DNA from: Nibrella viscosa
Lineage (GTDB): Bacteria; Bacteroidota; Bacteroidia; Cytophagales; Spirosomataceae
Length of the DNA: 64,000 bases
Assembly: GCF_039541875.1 (NCBI RefSeq)
Contig: NZ_BAABHB010000010.1
Coordinates: 124,001-188,000 of the forward strand
Direction of reading: 5' to 3'
Part shown: in pieces, positions 26,118-34,664 of the stretch
Numbering within the stretch: position 1 is the first letter of the stretch
How the letters are laid out: each line of letters starts with the position of its first letter
Translations under genes and position numbers: made by a program
Notes under the pieces: generated by a model
What the model saw: only the letters and a program-made list of their open reading frames with translations
Database searches by the model: none
Told to the model about the DNA's origin: nothing

Positions 26118-26258
26118 ACCAGGCTTTTTACAGGATTAGAAGGATTTACAGGATGTTGGTTGGTCGCCTGGAGCGGAGCTACCATACAATGCCGTATTTC
26201 TGAAATCTTTTTTTTATCCTGATAATCCGTTTAATCTTGTAAAAATCCTGGTTCAAGA
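26113..26258. repeat. Long imperfect inverted repeat spanning ispD stop to meaB start
   Basis: Left arm about 26113-26154 and right arm about 26217-26258 are imperfect reverse complements over about 42 bases (AGGATT/AATCCT-type words). The left arm starts at the ispD stop codon, and the right arm ends at the meaB ATG. The central 62 bases have no recognised feature. Confidence 0.8.
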
Positions 26259-27235
26259 TGCGCACCCGTCTTTCTCTTTCTGATTATGTCTCAGGCATCC
26301 TGGCCCGCGACCGGCTGGTGCTGAGCCGGGCCATCACCCTGGTAGAAAGCCGATTGGAGAGTGATCAGGCGCTGGCGCGGCAGGTGCTGGAGCAGTTGCT
26401 GCCGCATACAGGCAAGTCGGTGCGGGTGGGTATTACGGGCGTGCCGGGCGTCGGCAAAAGTACATTTATCGAAGCATTCGGGAAGCAGTTGACCAGGCAG
26501 GGCAAGCGGCTGGCGGTACTGGCAGTTGACCCAACCAGCCAACGCTCAGGGGGGAGTTTGCTGGGCGACAAAACCCGGATGGAAACCTTATCGGTTGATC
26601 CACTGGCCTATATCCGGCCCTCGCCCGCCGGTAATTCGCTGGGCGGAGTGGCGCACCGCACCCGCGAGACCATGCTGCTTTGTGAAGCGGCCGGCTTTGA
26701 CGTAATTCTGGTCGAGACGGTCGGCGTGGGGCAGTCGGAGACGCTGGTACACGGCATGGTCGATTTCTTTCTGCTGCTGATGCTGGCCGGCGCCGGCGAT
26801 GAACTACAAGGCATGAAACGCGGCATTATGGAACTGGCCGATGCGCTGGCCATTACCAAAGCCGACGGCGACAACCTGGCAGCCGCCAAACGGGCCAAAG
26901 CCGAATACCAGAACGCGCTCCACCTGTTTCCGCCGACGGGCACCGGCTGGTTCCCGCCGGTGATGACCTGCTCCGCCCAGACCGGAGACGGCATTGAAGC
27001 CGTATGGAACATCATTCAAGAGCATCAGACGCTTACCACCCGGAACGGTCAGCGCGACCGCCGACGGCAGGCGCAGAATATAGAGTGGCTGCACAGCTAT
27101 ATCCGGCAGCAACTGGAGATGCACTTCTATAACCAGCCGGGTATGCGCGAGCGGCTGGCCTCGGTGGAAGAGCAGGTTCGTACCGGCACGCTGCTGCCCA
27201 TTCAGGCTGCCGAAATCCTGTTTCGGCCGGCATAG
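26258..27235 (+). CDS. meaB: MeaB/ArgK-family GTPase chaperone of a B12-dependent mutase
   Basis: A 325-residue G3E GTPase. Walker A motif GVPGVGKSTF, then VDPTSQRSGGSLLGDKTRM and ETVGVGQSET (switch and G-motifs), ALAITKADGD (NKxD-like). It protects methylmalonyl-CoA mutase and gates its adenosylcobalamin loading. The mutase genes are not in this window. Full length; an ordinary ATG start at the end of the inverted repeat arm. Confidence 0.92.
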   Translation: MRTRLSLSDYVSGILARDRLVLSRAITLVESRLESDQALARQVLEQLLPHTGKSVRVGITGVPGVGKSTFIEAFGKQLTRQGKRLAVLAVDPTSQRSGGSLLGDKTRMETLSVDPLAYIRPSPAGNSLGGVAHRTRETMLLCEAAGFDVILVETVGVGQSETLVHGMVDFFLLLMLAGAGDELQGMKRGIMELADALAITKADGDNLAAAKRAKAEYQNALHLFPPTGTGWFPPVMTCSAQTGDGIEAVWNIIQEHQTLTTRNGQRDRRRQAQNIEWLHSYIRQQLEMHFYNQPGMRERLASVEEQVRTGTLLPIQAAEILFRPA

Positions 27236-27252
27236 GGAAATCTTTCAGGAAA

Positions 27253-28341
27253 ATGTCTTTTAGGTATATGGCACGAAAACTGATCCTGCTGCTGATGGGG
27301 CTGCTCACCACGGCAGCATGGGCACAAACCGATACCACGGTCGTAATCCGGGCAGTAACCGGCCTGAAGTACGACCCGCCCCGGCTGGTGATCCGGCCGG
27401 GCCGACAACTGCGGCTGATCCTGAAGAACGACGATGACATGGCCCACAACCTGGTGCTGACTAAACCCAATTCCCGGCTGCGGGTGGTTGAGTTTGCCCT
27501 GGCCCTCGGCAACAAAGGGGCTCAGCAGCACTATGTACCCACGATGGACGAAGTACTGGCCCACACCCGCATTGTGGAGCCGGGCCATGCCGATACCCTA
27601 ACCATCAGGCTGACCGAAGGCGACTACCCCTTTGTCTGCACCTACCCCGGTCACGGCTACGTAATGTATGGTATGCTGTATGTCACCCGCGACTCCAAAC
27701 GACTCCCCCCGCCCGACCGTGACCCCAACCTACCCAATGCCTCGCCTAACGCCCATGCTGGACATGCTGTAGCGCCTTCGCATCCCTACGACCTCAAACT
27801 ACCGGCGGTGTACCGGACGTTTATGCCCGACAGCGGTCCGGCGGCTATTGCGGTTGGTTTACCGGCCCTGAATGGCGGGCCGCAGCAGTCGTATTGCTGG
27901 GATGCGGGCAGTTGCCGGCTTCGGTATGCCTGGTCGGGCGGGTTTGTCGATAATAATGAACAGTGGGAAGGCAAAGGGCAACTGCTGACCAAAGTAGTGG
28001 GTGAGATTTTCTACCGGGAAAAGACCGGCTTCCCCTGGCGCATCGGTAACATCGAAACGGCACCGGAGCCCCGCTTTCAGGGTTATCGGCTGGTAAATCG
28101 CTATCCGGAGTTCCGGTATACGATTGGAGAGCTGGAGGTCCGGGAGCTGATTCGCCCCCTCGCCGGTGGCCGGGGGCTGATCCGCCAGTTTACGGTTAGC
28201 CCATCGCGGCAAGCTCTAATCTTTTTAGTGGGTAGCCAGGATGGGATACGGTACAAAGCGTCGGCCGGGAAACTGGCCGGCAACAAGCTTACCCTCCCGC
28301 CCGGCACCCGGCAGTTTACAGTAACCATGCAAGCCCTTTAA
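27253..28341 (+). CDS. Secreted blue-copper (cupredoxin) protein with a C-terminal domain of unknown function
   Basis: A 362-residue exported protein; the alternative start at 27268 would remove five residues and give an equally good signal peptide. The N-terminal cupredoxin domain (about 26-150) has the type 1 copper ligands in sequence: a His in DDMAHNLVLT, then CTYPGHGYVMYGM supplying Cys, His and Met. The remaining 200 residues form an unassigned beta-rich domain (GPAAIAVGLPALNGGPQ). The gene is 12 bp ahead of the beta-propeller gene, suggesting an electron-transfer pair. Confidence 0.82.
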   Translation: MSFRYMARKLILLLMGLLTTAAWAQTDTTVVIRAVTGLKYDPPRLVIRPGRQLRLILKNDDDMAHNLVLTKPNSRLRVVEFALALGNKGAQQHYVPTMDEVLAHTRIVEPGHADTLTIRLTEGDYPFVCTYPGHGYVMYGMLYVTRDSKRLPPPDRDPNLPNASPNAHAGHAVAPSHPYDLKLPAVYRTFMPDSGPAAIAVGLPALNGGPQQSYCWDAGSCRLRYAWSGGFVDNNEQWEGKGQLLTKVVGEIFYREKTGFPWRIGNIETAPEPRFQGYRLVNRYPEFRYTIGELEVRELIRPLAGGRGLIRQFTVSPSRQALIFLVGSQDGIRYKASAGKLAGNKLTLPPGTRQFTVTMQAL

Positions 28342-28353
28342 TGTTCTTTAGCT

Positions 28354-29844
28354 ATGCGCATACCTCTTCTCCTGCTTGCTCTTTTCGCCGGCCTGTCGGC
28401 TACAGTGAGTCTGGCGCGGCCGATGGTTGCTGATACCATCACCAACTACTACGAGGTGCAGACCATACCCATGCCGGCTGGGCTGACCGCCGAGACAGGT
28501 GGGCTGGCGTTTCTGCCCGACGGGCGGCTGGTGGCCTGCTTTCACCGGGGCGAAGTCATGACCTATAATCCAACGACAAAAAGCTGGAAACTCTTTGCCG
28601 AAGGGCTGCACGACCCGCTGGGCATTCTGGTGATCAACAACCGCGAGCTGCTCATTATGCAGCGCCCCGAACTCACCCGCCTGAAAGATACCGACGGCGA
28701 CGGCGTAGCGGATGTATACGAAACCGTAACCGACCAGTTTGGTATGTCGGGCAATTACCACGAGTTTGCCTTCGGGCCGGTGCGCGACAAGCAGGGTAAT
28801 CTGTACATCGGCCTGAATGCAGCTTCCAGCGGGGCCGGTATCCGCGACGAACTGCGCGGCCGATACGAACCGATGGGAAGGCAGGGCCGGATGTATTCCT
28901 GCGTACCATACCGGGGCTGGATCATGCAACTGACATCCGACGGTAAACTGCTCCCCTTCGCCGGCGGCTTCCGTTCACCCAACGGACTGTTTATCGATGC
29001 CAAAGGTCGTTTGTTCGTGACCGATAACCAGGGCGACTGGCTCGGCACCAGCAAGCTGTACCACGTGGAGCAGGGCAAGTTTTACGGCCACCCGGCCAGT
29101 CTGGTCTGGCGCGAGAGCTTTCCCGCAGTGGACCCGCTGACACTCCCCCCAACTACGCTCGATAGTATGCGGGTACGGGAGATGATTACCTTTCCGCACC
29201 AGCGGATGGCGCATTCGCCCACGCAGATTGTAGCCGATAATACCGGCGGTCGCTTCGGACCGTTTGCCGGGCAGATGCTGGTGGGCGAAATGGATTTCCC
29301 CCGGCTGCTCCGGATCTTGCCCGATGAGGTAAACGGTCAGTTGCAGGGCGCTGTCATTCCGTTTTTCGACAATGCCGGTCTCCGCAAAGGCAACAACCGG
29401 CTGGCTTTTGCGCCCGACGGTAGCCTATGGCTTGGGCAGACCGACCACGGCTGGGTGGGCGATCGGGGTATTCAGCGGCTGGTGTACAAAGGTGGCACCC
29501 CGCTCGACGTCATGGCCATGCACCTTACCCCCACCGGCTTTGACCTCACCTTTACGCAGCCGCTGGATGAAGCTTCCGCCAGAGCGATAGCCAATTACCC
29601 ATGCCGGCGCTTTTATTATATGTACCACGCCAGCTATGGCTCACCCGAAACAGACAGCCGGCCGGTAACGGTCACCGCCGTAACGCTGTCACCCGACCGC
29701 AAAACGGTTTCGCTGACCTTGAGTGAGCTAAAGCCGAACTATGTGTATGAGCTGATACTGGGTGACCTGCGCTCATCGGGCAAACGGATTTGCAACCGGC
29801 TGCTGTACTATACCCTGAACCAGTTGAAGCAAAAACCGCAGTGA
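28354..29844 (+). CDS. Secreted six-bladed beta-propeller protein (PQQ/sorbosone-dehydrogenase-like)
   Basis: A 496-residue exported protein with signal peptide and a propeller of the glucose/sorbosone dehydrogenase type: ETGGLAFLPDGRLVACFHRGE opens the first blade, and FAGGFRSPNGLFIDAKGRLF and ADNTGGRFGPFAG are typical later blades. DTDGDGVADVYE resembles a calcium-binding loop. The C-terminal about 100 residues form an Ig-like sandwich (LTFTQPLDEASARA). It lies behind the cupredoxin gene in the same unit, so an oxidation coupled to copper protein is plausible, but the PQQ ligands cannot be confirmed by eye. Confidence 0.8.
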   Translation: MRIPLLLLALFAGLSATVSLARPMVADTITNYYEVQTIPMPAGLTAETGGLAFLPDGRLVACFHRGEVMTYNPTTKSWKLFAEGLHDPLGILVINNRELLIMQRPELTRLKDTDGDGVADVYETVTDQFGMSGNYHEFAFGPVRDKQGNLYIGLNAASSGAGIRDELRGRYEPMGRQGRMYSCVPYRGWIMQLTSDGKLLPFAGGFRSPNGLFIDAKGRLFVTDNQGDWLGTSKLYHVEQGKFYGHPASLVWRESFPAVDPLTLPPTTLDSMRVREMITFPHQRMAHSPTQIVADNTGGRFGPFAGQMLVGEMDFPRLLRILPDEVNGQLQGAVIPFFDNAGLRKGNNRLAFAPDGSLWLGQTDHGWVGDRGIQRLVYKGGTPLDVMAMHLTPTGFDLTFTQPLDEASARAIANYPCRRFYYMYHASYGSPETDSRPVTVTAVTLSPDRKTVSLTLSELKPNYVYELILGDLRSSGKRICNRLLYYTLNQLKQKPQ

Positions 29845-30078
29845 TGATAAATGCACTCACGAGTTCTTGTACCCATTCATGGAGCTATCCAGTCCGTAAA
29901 TTGTAAAGCGCACAAGTAACGCAAAGTCAGGGTAGTTAGAAATCGGTATGTTAGAGCCATTAACCAGAACGCCTTTAGCCGGAGATAATCCCAATGCGGC
30001 AGACATGTCAACTAACTACAGACAACCTCAACGATACATTCACAAAAAAAGCCAACAAAGTCAAGTTCGACGTTCGAG
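29845..30078. other. Intergenic region with a possible 49-residue minus-strand ORF
   Basis: A minus-strand frame 29857-30006 (ATG at 30006) encodes 49 residues with coding-like composition (KGVLVNGSNIPISNYPD). It has an in-frame stop five codons upstream, so if real it is a small gene or a C-terminal remnant. No signal peptide or family recognised. Nothing else seen here. Confidence 0.25.
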
Positions 30079-31038
30079 CTAAACCGCAACAACCTCCTGC
30101 TTCGCCTTGTACCAGTCCACAAATCTCTGAATACCTTCCTCAATCCGGACAGACGGTGAATAATCGATTCGTTTACGGGCCAGGCTTACATCGGCATAGG
30201 TGCGCTCGACATCGCCTGGTTGCATGGGTTGCCAGTTGATGAGGGCGGCCTCACCCGTCGCCTGTTCTATAAAGGAGACTAGATCGCGCAGGGAAATGGG
30301 GTCGGAGCCCCCGATATTCAATACGCTATAGCCGTTCAGGTGATCAATGGCGTTTAGTATACCGTGGATAATATCATCAATGTAGGTGTAGTCGCGGGCG
30401 GTAGTACCGTCGCCGAAGAGGGTAATGGGCAGGCCGTTCAGGACGCGCTCGGTAAATTGGCTGATGGCCATTTCGGGGCGCTGACCGGGACCATACACGG
30501 TAAAGAACCGCAGGCACGAAATGTCGAACCCGTGCAGGTGATGGTAGGTATGTGCCAACAGTTCGGCTGAGCGCTTAGAGGCTGCATACGGCGACAATGG
30601 CCGATCGCAGGCATCCGATTCCGTAAAAGGTACCCGCGCATTACCATACACCGAGGAGGAAGACGCCATCACCATCCGCCGGAGGCCCGCCTGCCGCATT
30701 GCTTCCAGAACGGACAGGGTACCGTTGACGTTCACATCAAAATATAGCGAGGGGTTCTGCACCGATGGACGCACACCTGCCCGGGCTGCCAGGTGCACCA
30801 CCGTATCGCAGCCATAAAGCCGGAATAACGCATCCAGCAACGTCCGGTCCCGGATATCGCCTTCGATGAACAGGTAGTTGGGGTGAGCCGAGAACTGACG
30901 GATGTTCTGCCGCTTTATCTTCGGGTCGTAATAGGTATCCAGATTATCGAGACTGATGACCGCGTGGCCCTGCTCAAGCAGTTTTTTCGTCAGATGGGAC
31001 CCGATGAAACCGGCCCCGCCGGTGAGCAAAATTTTCAT
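30079..31038 (-). CDS. NAD-dependent epimerase, UDP-glucuronate 4-epimerase-like
   Basis: A 319-residue SDR-family sugar epimerase. The longer frame upstream is rejected because the Rossmann motif GGAGFIGSH should lie within the first ten residues, as it does for the ATG at 31038. Catalytic YAASK and the SSSSVYG strand are intact. The motif DTYYDPKIKRQNI and GVRPSVQNP are typical of UDP-glucuronate 4-epimerases (CapI/LspL group), which make UDP-galacturonate. It is the last gene of the glycan cluster and overlaps the flippase gene upstream by 65 bp. Alternative: dTDP-glucose/UDP-glucose type epimerase. Confidence 0.82.
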   Translation of the reverse strand: MKILLTGGAGFIGSHLTKKLLEQGHAVISLDNLDTYYDPKIKRQNIRQFSAHPNYLFIEGDIRDRTLLDALFRLYGCDTVVHLAARAGVRPSVQNPSLYFDVNVNGTLSVLEAMRQAGLRRMVMASSSSVYGNARVPFTESDACDRPLSPYAASKRSAELLAHTYHHLHGFDISCLRFFTVYGPGQRPEMAISQFTERVLNGLPITLFGDGTTARDYTYIDDIIHGILNAIDHLNGYSVLNIGGSDPISLRDLVSFIEQATGEAALINWQPMQPGDVERTYADVSLARKRIDYSPSVRIEEGIQRFVDWYKAKQEVVAV

Positions 31039-31960
31039 GATACGTGTGGTTGTGTAAAGGTAATTTGTTCCAACTATAATAGCCACCAGACAGCGATACC
31101 AGGGCTGTAATCCCATAAAACAGGAGACTAATGGCCACTGCCCCGTCGGCCGGTAAACCAACATAGCGGGCACCAGCCAGAAAGGTCAACTCCCGCGCTC
31201 CCGCTCCGCCCAGTGTCAACGGCAAAGCCGCCACCACCGAGGAGACCAGAAATATGAACTGATACGCGAAAAGGGACCCATTCGTTGCGATAGCCCGGTA
31301 AATTGCCCATACGCACAGGCATTGTACCGCCTGAACGCCAAGCGACTGTAGCATAGTCGGGTTCAGTTTAGGGGCGAAGTGGGGAAAAAACCTGTGCATT
31401 GCCCAGGCGGCAACCGGGCGAATAAAGGCTGTGGCCGTAAGCGCCAGCAGCGCCGGCACCGAAACGCCACCCAGGGTATAGGTTGGCAGCGTAAAACCAG
31501 GTAAATGTCCTGAAAAAGCCAGAGACGCCAGCAACAGGGTCAGCCAGAGAATCGGTAGCAGGCCAATAAACCGGTCGAGCAGGGTAGCGGTAATCAGCGG
31601 CTTTATCCCCACGCCGGTCAGTTGGTTCAGGTAGTACACTTTATACCCATCGCCCCCGATGCCGCCCGGCAGAAACAGGTTATAGAACATCCCCAGCCAG
31701 TATAGCCTCAGGGCAAAACCGGCCGGCAACCGCAGCCCCCCGGCCTCAAACAACATCCGGAGCCGCATGGCCGATAACACTTTAGAGGCTATAAACAGCG
31801 CCGTAGCCACCACCAGCCAACCCAGGTGCGTACGGCTCAGCACGGCCCATAGCTGCCCGGCATCCAGCTTACGAAACACCAGCCAGAATGCCAGCCCTGT
31901 AACGCCCAGTTTCAGGAAAGTTTTTACATACCCGGATAGGTTCGGCATATCAGGCAGCAA
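30974..31960 (-). CDS. Lysylphosphatidylglycerol-synthase-TM / UPF0104-type membrane protein (putative flippase)
   Basis: A 328-residue integral membrane protein with about eight predicted helices. Family phrases LPGGIGGDGYKVYYL and AALPLTLGGAGARELTF are the UPF0104/LPG_synthase_TM hallmarks. Such proteins often act with polyprenyl-linked sugar transferases and are suspected lipid flippases. The C-terminal about 20 residues are encoded in a different frame over the start of the epimerase gene (65-bp overlap), and the N-terminus overlaps the GT2 gene by 11 bp, so translation of all three is coupled. Confidence 0.85.
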   Translation of the reverse strand: MLPDMPNLSGYVKTFLKLGVTGLAFWLVFRKLDAGQLWAVLSRTHLGWLVVATALFIASKVLSAMRLRMLFEAGGLRLPAGFALRLYWLGMFYNLFLPGGIGGDGYKVYYLNQLTGVGIKPLITATLLDRFIGLLPILWLTLLLASLAFSGHLPGFTLPTYTLGGVSVPALLALTATAFIRPVAAWAMHRFFPHFAPKLNPTMLQSLGVQAVQCLCVWAIYRAIATNGSLFAYQFIFLVSSVVAALPLTLGGAGARELTFLAGARYVGLPADGAVAISLLFYGITALVSLSGGYYSWNKLPLHNHTYHENFAHRRGRFHRVPSDEKTA

Positions 31961-32906
31961 CGGGTATAGATGGCCGGTATACCCGTCTTACCCTGTAAGG
32001 CTTTTTCGCCTGCGATTCGTAGTAGGTTCGCATCTGGAGTTCGGCCATGATCCCGAAGGAGATCAGCTGAATACCCGCCAGCACCAGCATCATGCCCAGA
32101 ATCAGCAAGGGCTTACCCCAGATGTCCTGCCCCGCCAGCTTCAGCACCAGCAGATAGGCATTGATGCCCAGCCCAACCAGCAGCAACAACAGCCCCCAGT
32201 TGCCAAAGAAGTGCATGGGCTTGCAAAGGTACTTCTTCATAAACAGCATCAGAATCAAATCACTGACCACCTTTAGCGTCCGCCCCAGGCCGTATTTCGA
32301 CTGGCCGGTCCGGCGCGGATGGTGCTGCACATCCACCTGCGAAACCCGTGCCCCCTCCAGATGAGCCAGCACGGGAATAAACCGGTGCAGTTCGCCGTAA
32401 AGACCGAGATTTTTGGCCAGATCAGCGCGGAACACCTTCAGGGCGCAGCCGTAATCTTTCAGCCGCACATCCGTAGCCCAGCGAATCAGGGCATTGGCCA
32501 GGCGGCTGGGCAGCTTGCGCAGCAAAGCACCATCCTGCCGGTTGGCCCGGATACCGGCTACCAGGTCATAATCTCCTTCTTCGGCGAGTTTGAGCATACG
32601 GGGAATATCGGCGGGGTCGTTCTGCAGATCACCGTCGAGGGTGACAATAAATTCACCCCTGGCCGCTTCTATGCCGGCGGCCAGCGCCAGGCTCTGCCCG
32701 TAATTTTTTTGTAAGTCGAGGATGACCAGACGGTCGTGCAGAATGGTACGCAGTTCGGCGAGGGTCTGGTCGGTGGAGCCGTCATTGACGTAAATCAGTT
32801 CGTAGTTGTACCCATCCAGTGCCCGGCATACCTGTTCGACCATCGGATATATATTGCCGGCTTCGTTGTAAACGCAGACAACCACAGAAACATATACATC
32901 ATTCAT
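31950..32906 (-). CDS. Polyprenyl-phosphate glycosyltransferase, GT2 (DPM1/ArnC-like)
   Basis: A 318-residue enzyme with an N-terminal GT-A domain (VVVCVYNEAGNIYPMVEQV; DGSTDQT; metal-binding DGDLQNDPADIPR) and two C-terminal membrane helices. Enzymes of this kind transfer a sugar from a nucleotide to undecaprenyl or dolichyl phosphate at the cytoplasmic face. With a UDP-glucuronate epimerase-like gene and two GT39 transferases in the same unit, the product could be a lipid-linked uronic acid. The sugar itself is not readable from sequence. Confidence 0.9.
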   Translation of the reverse strand: MNDVYVSVVVCVYNEAGNIYPMVEQVCRALDGYNYELIYVNDGSTDQTLAELRTILHDRLVILDLQKNYGQSLALAAGIEAARGEFIVTLDGDLQNDPADIPRMLKLAEEGDYDLVAGIRANRQDGALLRKLPSRLANALIRWATDVRLKDYGCALKVFRADLAKNLGLYGELHRFIPVLAHLEGARVSQVDVQHHPRRTGQSKYGLGRTLKVVSDLILMLFMKKYLCKPMHFFGNWGLLLLLVGLGINAYLLVLKLAGQDIWGKPLLILGMMLVLAGIQLISFGIMAELQMRTYYESQAKKPYRVRRVYRPSIPVAA

Positions 32907-33013
32907 CGTTAATTCAGTGTGGTATTGCCCCTAAAATTAGATGAAAAGTAGTAAACCTGGTTGACCGTTCAGGTAAAAAAGTGACAAGTCGCCAAAAATC
33001 CGGCATGAATCCT

Positions 33014-34663
33014 CTATTTTGAAAAACGAACGATTTTGGCCGGGTGTTCATCGAACAGCAGCATATCGCCTACAACCTCATACTGCTCCCCCACCAGACT
33101 GATCGAATCAGCAATATAATACGCACCCGGTAGTTTACGGTCTGTAATGCCAAGGATCTGTCCTCGCAGAGCTTCAATATGGAAGCTATTGACATCGGCA
33201 GCTCCGTCATCCCCGATTGTATTCCTGTAGCCGTACAAGGGAAGCGGCCGTCCGTTGGCATCCAGCGTCAGCCGGGCCGCCTGTTCGGAGGTCTCTTTGT
33301 ACCGTTGCCGGTGCGCCAGCCGGGGCGGAATTACCAGCCAGTTGAAGCCGATGCGTACCACCAGCATGAAGACGATAAACAGCGTTAGCCGGAGTGGTGG
33401 CTGCCGGAAGTATCGGTAGGTAATCAGTCCCAGCGCGGCAAACAGCACCGATACTTTCCAGAACAGGCCGGCAATGGCCTGTGTATCCGGGAAGAACAAG
33501 GCCACCCAGGTGCCTGTTGTCACCACAACCGCAGCAAACAGCCAGACGTTTTCTACCAGCCGCCGTTGCCAGGCAGTTGCCGGGCTGCGCTCATAATAGA
33601 TATACACCAGTACCGTAAACAGGGGCGGCAGCAGCATCAGCAGGTAACGGGCATAAACCTGGGGCGATGACCAATACACCACGAAGTTGACCAGAAACGT
33701 CAAGGCGTTGAACAGCACGAACCGGTTTTCGGTGAGTAGCCGCCGGATGCCCGGTCGGAACAGCAGCACAATCAGCAGCATCCAGGGCGCGTAGTAGTGC
33801 TGCATATCGAGCGGAAACGTCAGCAGGTGCAGCAGCGTCTCACCAGGGCCAAACTCCACCACCGTTCGCCGGCTGCTTTCGTAGAATAAAACCCCAAAGA
33901 CATCGGTAACGGGTACAGGGTTACGCGTAAAATAAGCTATGTAATATGCGCCGGTAATCAGCCCGAAAACGGCAATACCCAGAAAATGTGCCGGATGCAA
34001 CAGCCGTTTCCAGCGCCGGGTGTAGCCGAACCAGGCCAGTAGCGTCAGTCCCTGAAAGGCTACCGAGGGCAAGCCCTTCATCAGAAACCCGACGGCCGTG
34101 AGGACGTACGTAGTCACAAACAGGGCCGTGTACTTTTTCCGTTCATCAAAATGGTACACCAGCAGAAAAGCAGTGTAGGTGACCCAGGAAAAAGTAATGT
34201 CAATCAGCCCCAGCATAGAGTCGTAGAGCAGCACGCGGGTATTGGTAATCAGCATCAGCGCGGCTGCAAAAGCCATCGGCCGGGTGGCGTACCAGCGCAC
34301 AAAGGCATAGACCGTGAGGGCGTACAGCAGCAGCGACACCGCCATCGGAAACCGCAGCGCAAAGGCCGAATAGGAACCGAACAGGTTGAACGAAGCAGCA
34401 ATAAGCCAGTTGTACAGGGGGGGTTTGTTCAGGTACAGTTCGCCGTTCAGGGTGGGCGTCAGGTAATCGCCGGAGAGGATCATTTCAAGGGCAACCAGCG
34501 CCCGGCGCGGCTCGTCGGAGTCGGGGTCGAGCGGCAGAAAGCCCAGATTGAAAAAGAGGACCGGTATCAGCAAGGCCACCGCCAGCCATTGCCAGAACCG
34601 GGCCTGCTGCCAGAAAGCAGCCGATTTGGTGGCTACATCAGAGGAGGTAGTGTGGAAGTGCAT
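33014..34663 (-). CDS. ArnT-like GT39 glycosyltransferase (second)
   Basis: A 549-residue polytopic GT39/PMT-type transferase. The first periplasmic loop has the catalytic acidic signature LPLDPDSDEPRRALVALEM, followed by LNGELYLNKPPLYNWLI. These enzymes use lipid-linked sugars as donors and modify lipid A, proteins or polymers in the periplasm. Both GT39 genes of the cluster share the KPPL motif but are otherwise diverged, suggesting different acceptors. A one-base gap separates it from the first GT39 gene; a 107-bp gap with no visible features separates it from the GT2 gene. Confidence 0.88.
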   Translation of the reverse strand: MHFHTTSSDVATKSAAFWQQARFWQWLAVALLIPVLFFNLGFLPLDPDSDEPRRALVALEMILSGDYLTPTLNGELYLNKPPLYNWLIAASFNLFGSYSAFALRFPMAVSLLLYALTVYAFVRWYATRPMAFAAALMLITNTRVLLYDSMLGLIDITFSWVTYTAFLLVYHFDERKKYTALFVTTYVLTAVGFLMKGLPSVAFQGLTLLAWFGYTRRWKRLLHPAHFLGIAVFGLITGAYYIAYFTRNPVPVTDVFGVLFYESSRRTVVEFGPGETLLHLLTFPLDMQHYYAPWMLLIVLLFRPGIRRLLTENRFVLFNALTFLVNFVVYWSSPQVYARYLLMLLPPLFTVLVYIYYERSPATAWQRRLVENVWLFAAVVVTTGTWVALFFPDTQAIAGLFWKVSVLFAALGLITYRYFRQPPLRLTLFIVFMLVVRIGFNWLVIPPRLAHRQRYKETSEQAARLTLDANGRPLPLYGYRNTIGDDGAADVNSFHIEALRGQILGITDRKLPGAYYIADSISLVGEQYEVVGDMLLFDEHPAKIVRFSK

Positions 34664-34664
34664 G

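Noticed and set aside
29857..30006. 49-residue minus-strand frame as a definite gene
   Set aside because: Coding-like composition but no start context, family or neighbour support; kept only as a possible short ORF.
31039..31173. Longer N-terminus for the epimerase, to 31173
   Set aside because: The extra 45 residues are not part of any epimerase and run through the flippase gene in another frame; the Rossmann motif fits the later start.
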